Source of the DNA: Gari tellinella
Lineage: Eukaryota > Mollusca > Bivalvia > Cardiida > Psammobiidae
NCBI GenBank assembly: GCA_922989275.2
Contig: OV277867.1
Span: 37,502,070 to 37,566,069, forward strand
Direction: 5' to 3'
DNA: 64,000 nucleotides
Shown here in pieces: positions 53,421-63,500 of the stretch (position 1 is the first letter of the stretch; each line of letters opens with the position of its first letter). Below the pieces are notes generated by a model. The model made no database searches, was not told the origin of the DNA, and saw only the letters and a list, made by a program, of their open reading frames with translations. The position numbers were made by a program, and so were the translations under genes.

Positions 53421-53810
53421 AGACATAGTCTGAAAGATCAAATTACTACAGGTAAAAGGCATGATTTTATCTCATTTTCAAATATTCTAAATGTCTATTT
53501 TTTTTTCATTTTTAATTCCATTTCTAAAAAATAATTTATATTTTCTAAATGCATTACTTTGGCTACCCAAACTTCTTAGAACATATCTTACCAAGTTCAT
53601 TTATTATCTTGAGCTATGTAATTTTATAAGAACTTGAAATATGTATATAAAACCAGCATTTCAATTAAAATATATTTCAATAAGCACAATATTTGCATAG
53701 ATATAAATCATAACAAGAACTTTTGTCTATATATTTGAGATCCATTTCCATTTTTGTTATTAATATCAGTCATTTTCTTCAATATCACAGCTTCCTTGCA
53801 AGTATTATGC
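53421..53810. other. Nothing recognised
   Basis: Very AT-rich; no supported feature. Confidence 0.4.
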
Positions 53811-53814
53811 TTCA

Positions 53815-53925
53815 CTACAAACAGTGTACTTACAAAGAATGCACTTGTCTTCTGCCTCAGTGTAAACATTGAACAGAACATCCCCTAAAGGAGCCCTCTG
53901 ATCAAGGTCGCCACACGAAGAATAA
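53815..53925. repeat. Decayed family F core
   Basis: CTACAAACAGTGTACTTACA, then CCTAAAGGAGCCCTCTGATC, AAGGTCGCCACACG. Confidence 0.5.
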
Positions 53926-54437
53926 GTGTACATGTATACTTTAAACAGAACGCAATTAAACAAGATGGACTAAATTTTATTTTGATTTTAAATGTACATT
54001 TAAAGTTTCAGTGGTTATTGAATGAGAGGTTTCGCCTAACTGTGGACAACGTATGCAAATAGTCGCTGTCATGGACATTTTACTGAAATGAACTATCTGG
54101 TCGTAGACCAATTGGAGTCTCAGATGGCCGATTTTGTCAATTTCAAATTTGATTGATTTGGGTTTACGGCCGCAAACTGGGACACAAATGTTGTGTCAAT
54201 TTCATGTAATCTATGATAGCAAGTCGCTGCCGTCGAAAGTTCGGCATTTTAAAAATATGTACATGTATGTCCACAATTACGGTACAATGTATACATAACT
54301 CGTATACGAAAAATGGGATTTAAGTTGTTTATTATCGCTTTTATTAATGAGTTAACTGCAAGTTTTAATAATAAATCAAAACTTACTTTACCTAGTGTGT
54401 TTACTTATATGATGTGTTCTGCTTTGTATCCATCCTA
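53926..54437. other. Nothing recognised
   Basis: No supported exon or repeat. Confidence 0.4.
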
Positions 54438-54678
54438 CAGTGGAGAAAACGTTATTCTTTCCCGTTTAAACGCAAACGAAACACAAAACACTAAAATGTA
54501 GAAAAAGACAACGTTTTGACAATTCTGACCTTTCATTTTTTTCAGAGTGGAAAACAGTTTGGAGCCCTGATCAGACGCCGGCTTAACCGGCGTCTGATAT
54601 GGCTCAAAACTGTTTGCAAAGGAAATAATAGTTTTAGCGTAAACGCATTTATTGGGAAAGAATAAAGTTTTCTCCACT
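54438..54678. mobile_element. Family D MITE
   Basis: TA|CAGTGGAGAAAACG at the left and TTTTCTCCACT at the right. Core TGATCAGACGCCGGC TTAA CCGGCGTCTGATAT, with the GGC/CCGG tip differing from other D copies on both arms. Confidence 0.87.
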
Positions 54679-54741
54679 ATACCTAATAATGTCACCTGTC
54701 AACAGAATTATTTAGTTGTACAAGTTTGGTTGTACTGTATA

Positions 54742-55000
54742 CTATGGAGAAGACGTTATTTTTCCCCAATAAATTCGTTAATGCTAAAACTATATTTGAC
54801 TATAGTTTTCCATTGTAAACAGTTTGGAAACAGATCAGACGCCGGATAACTAAGCGTCTGATCAGGCTCCAAACTATTTTTCACTCAGATAAAAATGATT
54901 GGACGTAATTGCCAAAAAGTAAATGTCATTTTCTACCAGTAAATACATTGTGTTTGCATTTTGCTTGCGTTTAAACGGGGAAAAAATGTCTTCCTCACTG
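54742..55000. repeat. Family D MITE
   Basis: CTATGGAGAAGACGTTATTT at the left and AAAATGTCTTCCTCACTG at the right. Core CAGATCAGACGCCGGATAAC, TAAGCGTCTGATCAGG, decayed at the tip. Confidence 0.78.
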
Positions 55001-55899
55001 TCTATTTCTTGAAATAGATTTAGAAACTAATCGGACATCTATGGCTAGGCGTAATGCTATGTATCATCATTTTATCACATAGTAATGAGTTCAAAAGGTG
55101 AAAACTGAATGGGAAACTGTTTAGATCCCGACCAGAATGCTCCCTCAGGAGTCTACACCATTTGCTAGTTATTGTCTGTCCAAATACTTAGGGTTATTAC
55201 AGTAATAACCTTTCGCATTTCGCCTTAATGACCTTTACGTGTATTTGGCGCACGGTAATTATTTTGTATTTTCAATTCAGCGATTTTTTCCTTCTATAAC
55301 TGGTACCCATAAAAGGACCCTTCACAATTCAGAAGGTACCCAAATTGATTCACAATTCAAAAAGGCAATTTTAATAAAGACATGGTTTAAGCCCTCCCTA
55401 CTCTGCTGGCTTAATTATAAAAGTGTTTGCCTTCCAAAAAATATCAGTTCCTTCTAAATTCCCCATCATTTTGCAGGAAATTACAAGTTTTTCTCTCTTG
55501 GTCCACATTTTCTTGTCACAATATCTGCAGATTTTGTTCACAATTTTTAGTAAAACAACGCTAATTTTTCACAATCTAAGGGGTACCGGACCAATTCACA
55601 AATGAAGGAAAAAATTCACTGCAATTACAATGCATTCACCAGCATCTTTGCACTGACAGTGTAGGCTGAAGTCTGGCCAGAACGCTGTTCAAACCGTCAT
55701 TGTTATTGTTTATATTGGGCCCCGGAACAATCATAACTATAGCGGTCATTAACGGCGCGTGTGCACGTGAATCGCATTGTTAATACACGTTAAAGTACTC
55801 GTTAATGCACCCCCTGGGAACGGCTTTTTATGCAAGAATAAAGCATATAAAATTGATTAGATACACATGTAGTTCCAAAGTCATTTCGTGTCGGGTTTT
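55001..55899. other. Unassigned interior of the large element
   Basis: An F-like relic at 55085-55175 (GAAACTGTTTAGATCCCG, ACCAGAATGCTCCCTCAGG). A run CACAATTC..AAGGTACCCAAATTGATTC near 55320 contains two related short repeats. No exon supported. Confidence 0.4.
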
Positions 55900-56329
55900 C
55901 ACAGGGTGAATTGTTGATGCTTTATTAATGTACCTTTCCATGCATGTGGAACAATGTGTTATACATGTATTTCTGTCCCGGCCCTACCGTCTGTCCATGG
56001 GGCTGTGGAAGTCTTAGTAGTTTGGATAACAGCCTCTCACCTCAGGAAGTAGGATTGAGTCCCGCTCACAGTCACTGTCGTTTTTCTCTGTCTAATGTCA
56101 GAGAGTTGCCATTTACTTACTTCTTGTTTACATACAGACTACTTCTGTTCAAGCTAAGCCCAAGGTCGTTGGCGTATCAAAATCAAAAAAGACACTGAAC
56201 TTGACCTTTTCAAACCAATGACTCTCCATATTGAACGAAGGACCTCAGAGAGGAAATGAGTTATACACAAGCAATAATCAATTAAGATATACATGTATTA
56301 CATGTATATTAATTTTGATCTTTCTTAAA

Positions 56330-57615
56330 AAAAAATTTTTAAAATTAGCTTTTCCATCCTGTTTGCGGCTGCCAAATTGGATTTTGCTATTGTGGAACTT
56401 GACCTTTCTGAATCAAAGACACCTAAGATTGCACAAAGGGCCTCAGAAATAAGTTCCACGCCAAAATACTATCAATTTAGAGGTAAATTACATTTGTTTA
56501 TTCTCCAAAAATGAAAACAAATAGCTTTTTCAACATGGTTGCGGCGGCCATATTTGATTTTGCTTCTTTTGGAACTTGATCTTTCCAAAGCAGAGACACT
56601 CTAGATTGCACAAAGGTTATCAGAAATGAGTTCTACTCTAAAAAAAATTAATCAATTTAGAAGTATAACATTTGATTTTTGTCCAAAAAGCAACAAAATT
56701 AGCTTTTCCAACATGGTTTGCGGCGGCCATATTTGATTTGGCTATTAAGAAACTTGACCTTTCCAAATCAAATACATCCAAGATTGCACAAAAGACCTCA
56801 GAAATGAGTTCAACACCCACAAATTATCAATTGAGAGGTGTTACATTCGTTTATTTTCCGAAAAAGGAAAAAGTAAGCTTTTTTAACATGGCTTGCGGCG
56901 GCCATATTTGATTTTGCTATTGTGGAACTTGATCTTTCCAAATCAAAGACATCCAAGATTGCACAAAGGGCATCAGAAATGAGTTCAACCCCCAAATATT
57001 ATCAATTGAGGGGTATTAATTTTGTTTATTCTCAAAAAAAAGAAAAAAGTTAGCTATTTTAACATGGCTTGCGGTGGCCATTTTGGATTTGGCTATTGTG
57101 AAACTTGACCTTTCTGAATCAAATACATCCCAGATTGCACAAAAGGCCCCAGAAATGAGTTCAACACCCAAAAATTATCAATTGAGAGGTATATCATTGG
57201 TTTATTCTCCATAAAAAGAAAAAAGTTAGCTTTTTTTTTCTTGGCTTGCGGCGGCCATATTGGATTTTATTAGCGTGGAACTTGATCTTTCCAAATCAAA
57301 GACATCCCAGATTACACAAAGGGCATCAGAAGTGAGGTATACTCTAAAAATCATCAATTTTAGAAGTATTATATTTGATTTTTCTTAAAAAAAACAACGA
57401 AAATAGCTTTTCCAACATTGTTCGCGGCGGCCATATTGGATTTTGCTAATGTGAAACAAGACCTTTCAAAATCAAAGACACCCCAGATTGCACAAAGGGC
57501 ATCAGATATGTGTTCCACACCAAAACCCAATCAATTTAGAGGTATTACACTTGTTTATTCTCCAAAAAACAAATAAGTTAGTTTTTCCAAAATGGCTGAC
57601 GGCGGCCATATTGGG
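56330..57615. repeat. Tandem array of about 175-180-bp units in the right arm
   Basis: About eight units. Each contains GCGGCGGCCATATTGGATTT, a GGAACTTGACCTTTCC stretch, AAATCAAAGACATCC, AGATTGCACAAAGGGC, CTCAGAAATGAGTTCA, and then a run near TATTATCAATTGAGAGG and CTCCAAAAA. Landmark GGCGGCCAT-type motifs recur near 56363, 56540, 56722, 56894, 57070, 57248, 57425 and 57600. The left arm has only one such unit. Confidence 0.85.
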
Positions 57616-57835
57616 TTTGGATATTGCGGGGCTCTCGACCGTGTGGCAGACAAGCACCTCGGTGATTTGTGATGTCTATGGTATCGTTAACTCACACCAA
57701 GTGAGAAACTCTCTCAACACCATTTTGCAAACGGGTCTACAGGCCTAGTCCTGTACTACATGGCTGAATTCCCCTAATGAGGTCAATCCAGTATCCGTTA
57801 ACTCTGTCATGAGCAAAACGTATCAAGAGGCTTTT

Positions 57836-58032
57836 ACTTCTTCACCGCCATTTTGTCGTCTGCATCAATATTGTTGTCTGCAATATCGATTGAAAGTTAA
57901 CATTTAAGGCAGTTCAACCGACGTAATTTAAAAACACTTGGCAAATAGTTTTGATCCTAATCAGACGCTGCGTCTGATTAGGATCGAAACTGTTTGCAAA
58001 TGCGTTTTTTTGTCATTGAGATTGAAAGGGTA
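57836..58032. repeat. Family A MITE (GTCGTCTGC subfamily)
   Basis: TTCTTCACCGCCATTTTGTC at the left; GTCGTCTGCATC, GTTGTCTGCAATATCG; a shortened symmetric core GATCCTAATCAGACGC TGCG TCTGATTAGGATC; right end TTGAGATTGAAAGGG. Confidence 0.78.
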
Positions 58033-58465
58033 AATATACATGTAGGCACTGTACGTATAGAAATTGGCCATGTTTTGGAAATTGATGGTTCGTACCAAGC
58101 CATCTCTCTGCGTAGAATACGGATATTAACCGACTTTGGTCCGATCCCATTAGGGATGTGCTACCTTAAGTACTCTCTTTGTATACAAAGTAAGACTCCG
58201 GTACTCCTCAGAAACTCATAAAGCCCCTAAAGTATCGTTACCCCTCAGTTACAGGTAGTTCTAGAAATAGTTTTGAGTGACTGAGCCGACAACACAATAG
58301 AGAATATGCGTGCGCACATATTTATATCACACGTTATCAGCTTAGAATCAAGTTGGCACCAAACAATGTTTTGTTGGTAAATGGCTCTCCAGAGCCTATA
58401 TAAGCATTTGAATAATAGTTTAGGAGAATGTTTATGGTAAAAATATGCTTTAAAGAAAAAATATA
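58033..58465. other. Nothing recognised
   Basis: No supported feature. Confidence 0.4.
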
Positions 58466-58469
58466 TTGA

Positions 58470-58556
58470 GCTCGATGGGAATCGAACCCGTGCAAAACAA
58501 GATATAAACTAAATTTGTACAAGCGCCTAAATCAAATCGACGATCGCACTATTTTT
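58470..58556 (-). tRNA. Degenerate class II tRNA-like sequence or SINE head
   Basis: On the minus strand GCACGGGTTCGATTCCCATC is a good T arm and box B. GAGCT and AGCTC can pair as a shortened acceptor stem, and ATTTAGGCGCTTGTAC resembles the D-to-anticodon region. The D loop and anticodon stem are degraded, so this is a pseudogene or SINE head. Confidence 0.4.
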
Positions 58557-59479
58557 ATATAGCTCTCTCATTTATCCTATAGCGATTGTATGTAGCGAAG
58601 TTGCAAGTAAATATCTTCTCAAGCCTAAGGTCAAATAAGGAAAAGCGATGAGATCCAAACTTAAATAGTAAGACTTAATGATTGTAATTGAGGATGTTTG
58701 GAATTTATTATATTTCTTTAATGTCACATGCACGATAATACAGCATATATTTTTCTTTAGTATTTTGTGTATTGTTGTTCTTGTTGTAAATTCACTATTT
58801 GGTTTTCAATTATCTAAAGACTTGCATTTGGATTTAAATATTTCATAGAAAATTGTTTTGTATTCACGTCTGTAGTTTTGTAAATGACGCCGAACTACAT
58901 TTTTTACCATTTACCCTATGACTTATTTAAAATATTCCATTTAGGTGATTGAAAGAAACGCAAACATTTCATTATATACTTTCTGCTTTTGTTTCAACGT
59001 GATTTTCTGTGACACTTGTCGGGAAGAAAAAAAGGCTCCTATGGACCTTTATCAGAACAGTGAAACGCTAAAACACACTTCGAGGTGTAAATTTAACCGT
59101 TGTGCTATATGGTCATACTGAGTTCGTTGATGCTGGGTTTGGCAGCTGATGACTTTTTATTTTGTATGCTGCGTATTGCTTATATAAACCAATTAAACCA
59201 TGTGATAGTCTACTTTCAGACCAAAAGACCATTCAACCGACTGTAAATTTACTCCCCTGATAATTGAGCCCTCTTTCCTATTTTTGCACTGCTTGCATAT
59301 GGATGGTGCTCGTAGTTTACTTTCAGCTCGAATGTCGGTTCAGCCGACTAAGACCCTTCATGGGTATCAATCGTAATCCTTGGCAGGTGAAGAGCAATAC
59401 ATACGATCGTATCTTGCTCAAGAGCATTTCTGTTCATGATCGGAAAGTCGCATAAAACCCAGGACAGCCCATTGGATCA
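58557..59479. other. Nothing recognised
   Basis: No supported exon or repeat. Confidence 0.45.
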
Positions 59480-59725
59480 GATAACCGGTCATAATGCATT
59501 ACAAACAGTGTAGATTAAGGTCAAAGGTCAAAGACGCGGCGGTGGGTCTTTATCCACAATGTTTGACACACACACACATGTATCAACAGCATTTTACGGA
59601 GCTTTATTATATATGATATTTAGCAGTGTATTGCAGACTCAAATACAGAGCGTTGATGAAAGCGGTGCGTAGTCTGTACACCAATGCAATGTTATAAGGC
59701 ATGTTTTGTCATCGCATTTAAATAA
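59480..59725. repeat. Family L element with expanded centre
   Basis: GGTCATAATGCATTACAAAC, AGTGTAGATTAAGGTCAAAG at the left; CCAATGCAATGTTATAAGGC, ATGTTTTGTCATCGC at the right. Confidence 0.55.
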
Positions 59726-60645
59726 TGTCTCCTTCAACAATCAAATATCACAAAATCACAATCAGTCAATCACAATGGATCGAACAGACGTTCGTTATCA
59801 AGTTTATGTTTTATCTGATCGAGACTATCAATCAATCGCATGTATCTTTGCGACTTACAAATTAATGGACTTGCTTTAGTGTCGAGTTTGTCGTCAAAAT
59901 CAGATAAAATTGATTGAAAACATTTTTATCGCTAATAATTATATTCGTTACCATTCATACATTTGTAATTCAAACAATAAAGGTTTCGTTGTATTTCAAA
60001 ACTATTTAAAACGTCCTTAAACATTTAAATAGGACAAACTATTTTATAGACTGGGAATTCTTATAGCTATATAGTCGTTGATACTTTTAGCTTTGCCCGT
60101 AGAAAAGGAAACACTGCTTTTTGAGCAGAGATTTCAATGGCTTCGACGATAACAAATTGATTCAGGTAATTTGTAACTTAGTTCTACTGGGTTTGAATAT
60201 TCGTACATAGAGTGTTGAAAACTATGAAAAGTCAATAGAATGATTGATTATCATGTATCAATAATCGTGGTATAGTGTTAATGTTCTTGACATGACTGCC
60301 GTCTGTTTGAGTCACATCTGTACCACACACATTTCTAAAGGGATTTAAAAGGATGGGTCTGAAAACAGGTTATTCTCTGTCAGTAGAATTTCCATCTGTA
60401 TCCCTACTCTCACCTTCTACAGAAACTCTCAAATATCTAGATGGAGGTGTATGTCTCAACCATAATTGACCGCGGCTGACAGTCATCACAATGGATGGGA
60501 CGTATCATTATTAGCTTTGAGGGATGTAAATCATCTTTGATGGCTCAACCTGTAATTTTGAAATCCAACTCAAACGAAACTGACACAAATACAATACTCG
60601 GCGCTGAAAGATGTTATTGTAGAGGAACCATTTATTCATTATCCA
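59726..60645. other. Unassigned
   Basis: An open plus-strand frame at about 60314-60468 is protein-like but not supported enough to call. Confidence 0.35.
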
Positions 60646-60649
60646 TGAA

Positions 60650-60860
60650 CATTTTAATTGACAATTCCAATTGTCAATGAAGTCTAGTCCAAATTTGACT
60701 ATTTAGTCTTTACGGTTGATTTTAATGATACATAAAACACATGGCAAACAGTGCAAACCTTGATCAGAAGGTTCCAGTTTGCAAAGGACATAGTGTTCTC
60801 CTCACATATACACTGTTTGTTAATTGCGATTATTGTCGTCGCTAGGTTGAAGGTGTTAAC
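60650..60860. repeat. Family F element
   Basis: TTTTAATTGACAATTCCAAT, GAAGTCTAGTCC at the left; CACATGGCAAACAGTGCAAA, CCTTGATCAGAAGGTTCC; CACTGTTTGTTAATTGCG; GTTGAAGGTGTTAAC at the right. Confidence 0.6.
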
Positions 60861-61202
60861 GTAGTAAGATTTAACTGGGATCTGGCAAATGTCGAAGAAT
60901 ATTCGGTACTTTACGATTGAACAAATGGAAGTCGTGTTTTATTTTTTCTCCAATGACGATCATACTGTAGACTGCAGCTTATTTAAATAACCAGATATTA
61001 AGAATAGTTTACAAGTATCTAGTAGAAAGCATCGACGTAACGTATTATTTACTGGAAACATGTTTTTATCAAGAATACACGGAGTAACTTGTTTTTCATG
61101 TCGAAACAATACCTTGAAAGAACTCACATACTCTTAAAGCGGTTGTTGCCCATCTCGTCCTTTTTTACATGTGCTACAATATAGAGACTCTCGAAAACCT
61201 TT
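60861..61202. other. Nothing recognised
   Basis: No supported feature. Confidence 0.4.
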
Positions 61203-61401
61203 TGTACAGTTACACATTTCAATTACAATTACGACCACTAAATTGTATTTTCGTTGTTTAAGACTTCTGCATAGAGCGTTATCACAGTAACGCATTAGCT
61301 TCCGTGGGTAGTTTGTGCTTTACCTCCATAATGTTTTAGGCTGAAACGTGTCTTTGATACATTCATGTTCAGTTGCTGTGACAGACGGGTTTTACTGTAG
61401 T
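61203..61401. repeat. Decayed family E element
   Basis: CAGTTACACATTTCAATTAC, ACGACCACTAAATTG at the left and CAGACGGGTTTTACTG|TA at the right. The core is not recognisable. Confidence 0.5.
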
Positions 61402-61484
61402 AAAAGAAGAGCCAGGCAGCATCCTAAACTATTTTTGTAGACTTTTGTCAGGGAGCATATATGAACGTGAGTATGCTTTATTGT

Positions 61485-61620
61485 CAAGGAGAGACATAAT
61501 GTTCATTGTGTATGCGTACATGTGATCTTCAAGATGCTCTTAACAATTTTAATGAAAACAAATGGTCTCAGACTGTGAAATTGACAGACACATTAAGGTT
61601 TCTATATCACACCAACGCAG
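61485..61620. repeat. Family K dispersed repeat, copy 2
   Basis: ACATAATGTTCATTGTGTAT, GCGTACATG, AATTTTAATGAAAACAAATG, TTGACAGACACATTAAGG match 44847-44990. The 79-codon frame that starts here at 61506 covers this repeat. Confidence 0.6.
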
Positions 61621-62084
61621 AGCAAGCCCCATATATTGGTCTAACTTTACAGAATACAATCAGAGTAAACAACTTGTTTATAAGCTCTGCTGTATTGGTT
61701 ATTGGTCTTTCAACTCATTGTCCTATTTGTAGGTTTCTAGTGTAGTCGACACGTGACAACTTAAAGCAGGTTAAAAATAAAGCAGATTGACAGGTGTGTG
61801 TTCATATTTGTTAAGTTTGCAAGAGCAAACATTTTCGATTCGTGCATACTCCACAAGGAATTCATTAACTCTCGCATATCAAGTATATTTGTAACTTTTG
61901 GGTAAACAATAGAAGTATTATATTGTATTCCTTTGGAATGAAGTGTACTATTATCCCTGTCACTGACAAATCTTAATCCACTTATATGACGTGGGTGGTG
62001 TATTGGTACAGGTCAAATGTATACACTCCTTTGTAATCGATTGCGAAGCTACATGTACAAAAACATAAACTCGAGTTATAAATT
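61621..62084. other. Unassigned, with a short core II relic
   Basis: GTGACAACTTAAAGCAGGTT, AAAAATAAAGCAGATTGACA near 61757-61795 is a family B fragment. Otherwise nothing supported. Confidence 0.4.
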
Positions 62085-62210
62085 CGACTCTACAATAGTT
62101 TCGATCCGGATCAGACACATCGTAATGCTTTATCTGATTAGAATCCAAAACTGTTTACATGCGTATCAATATTGCGTACGTCAGTCAAAACTTCAAAAAA
62201 ATGAAGTCGA
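62085..62210. repeat. Decayed family A core
   Basis: AATAGTTTCGATCCGGATCA, GACACATCGTAATGC, TTTATCTGATTAGAATCC, then AAAACTGTTTACATGCG. Confidence 0.6.
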
Positions 62211-62519
62211 TTAGACTTAACAGTCTAAAGATTAACTGTACATCTTTTCACGATAGAGAAGTTATATACTGGATATATTGTTATAGTCGCCCCACTTCTG
62301 GAATAGTCGTAGCGGATATTCGTCATGAACTTTGCCCTTCATTGTGATGTCTGCATTAATACAAAGGGTATATGTCCACCTATCTGTACTGACCTCAAGC
62401 CGTAAGTGGTTTCTGCAGTAATGTGTCTGTTCCTTGACTACTGGCAAGAAATGAATACGTATGGTATGGTAAAATGACCACAAGCCATCTAATTTCGGTC
62501 TGATTAAATTAACTTAATC
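62211..62519. other. Nothing recognised
   Basis: No supported feature. Confidence 0.4.
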
Positions 62520-62720
62520 ACCACTGTAACTTCAAACGGTAAATTCCAATTTCAAATTAAGACGAATCCAGTTTTGCCTATTTAGATTTTTGTGTGTGCA
62601 ATTTTTGACAAAGTAACAAAAAGTGTAAACCATGATAAGAGGGTCCTATCTAATCAAGGTCTCCAATGTTTGCATAGGACAAATGTTCTCTTCAGGAGCC
62701 CTCTGATAGGACAAAGGTAC
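62520..62720. repeat. Decayed family F element
   Basis: AAATTCCAATTTCAAATTAA at the left, GACAAAGTAACAAAAAGTGT, AAACCATGATAAGAGGGTCC, TCTAATCAAGGTCTCCAATG and TTTGCATAGGACAAATGTTC. Confidence 0.55.
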
Positions 62721-63400
62721 TCGAGTACTGTATATCTTCACCAATATCGCACTATAGCCTATACATGTTCTTGTAGAATAAGTGTACCATATAGTTTTCC
62801 ACTCGAACGCACCCGTCTACATAATTTCAGCAAATACAGTCACAGCTTGAAAGGCAACGTGGCCGATTATACCCGCCGTTGTTCTTATTGTCATTGATGG
62901 CTTTTTTGAAAAATGATTGTTCCATTCTACATGTACTTAAAATATTAATCGAATTGCAACAATGACTTCATATAGTTCCACAATCTCATCATATTATGCT
63001 AATATAAACCTCCTGAATGCAATCTGGGCACAAAACGTTTATATTGTTCATTAAACTTTTCACACTTCTAACCATTCACCGCAAAAGTACTATCTGCTTT
63101 AATAATGTTTTTGCACTAATAATTCAAATTACATTTAAGTTAGTATGACTGACGAAGTATTGAGTTGAGTTCCAAACTGTTTAAGGTTTGCAAGCTAGAT
63201 CGAATAAAGTAGCCTACGACGTTGATAACATACACATTTTACTTAGCGATTGTTTCTGATAAATATGAAGATACAGAGGATAATCAATTCCTTTGGATTG
63301 ATATGAAAAAATATATCACGAGAATGGGTTGTTATCCGGTAAAATAAACATTATTATATACATTTTAATGACTTTTTTTACAGAGGAAACACACAAAATG
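62721..63400. other. Unassigned, with an A-like relic
   Basis: GTACTATCTGCTTTAATAAT, GACTGACGAAGTATTGAG and GTTCCAAACTGTTTAAGG at 63090-63190 resemble the GTCGTCTGC subfamily of A with the core lost. Confidence 0.4.
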
Positions 63401-63407
63401 AACTGTT

Positions 63408-63500
63408 TACGCACGGCGTCACAAAAGATATTATGACGTGACGTCACAAAAATTGATATTGTCACTCCAAAAGTGATATCATCACTAGCGATGCTATCAA
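63408..63500. repeat. Cluster of GTCAC/TGACGTCA repeats
   Basis: GGCGTCACAAAAGATATTAT, GACGTGACGTCACAAAAATT, GATATTGTCACTCCAAAAGT, GATATCATCAC: about three degenerate units, one containing the CRE-like palindrome TGACGTCA. Confidence 0.5.

Larger units (their letters stand above)
50565..57746. mobile_element. Large inverted-arm element, about 7.2 kb
   Basis: The left arm (50565-51200) and right arm (about 55900-57746) are inverse copies. The outermost 165 bp are very similar on both sides: GACCCGTTTGCAAAATGGTG, TTGAGAGAGTTTCTCACTTG, CAAATCACCGAGGTGCTTGT and GTCTGCCACACGGTCGAG. Further in, both arms share CTGTCCG/CGGACAG near CGGTAGGGCCGGGACA and GAGGCTGTTATC/GATAACAGCCTC. The right arm alone is extended by a tandem array. 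No transposase or polymerase frame was recognised between the arms, so it may be non-autonomous or strongly decayed. Several MITEs have inserted inside. Confidence 0.75.

Noticed and set aside
60314..60468. Open plus-strand frame of about 50 codons
   Set aside because: Protein-like, but splice sites are weak and no family is recognised.
61506..61745. 79-codon plus-strand frame
   Set aside because: It covers dispersed repeat K, and the other copy at 44847 does not keep the frame.
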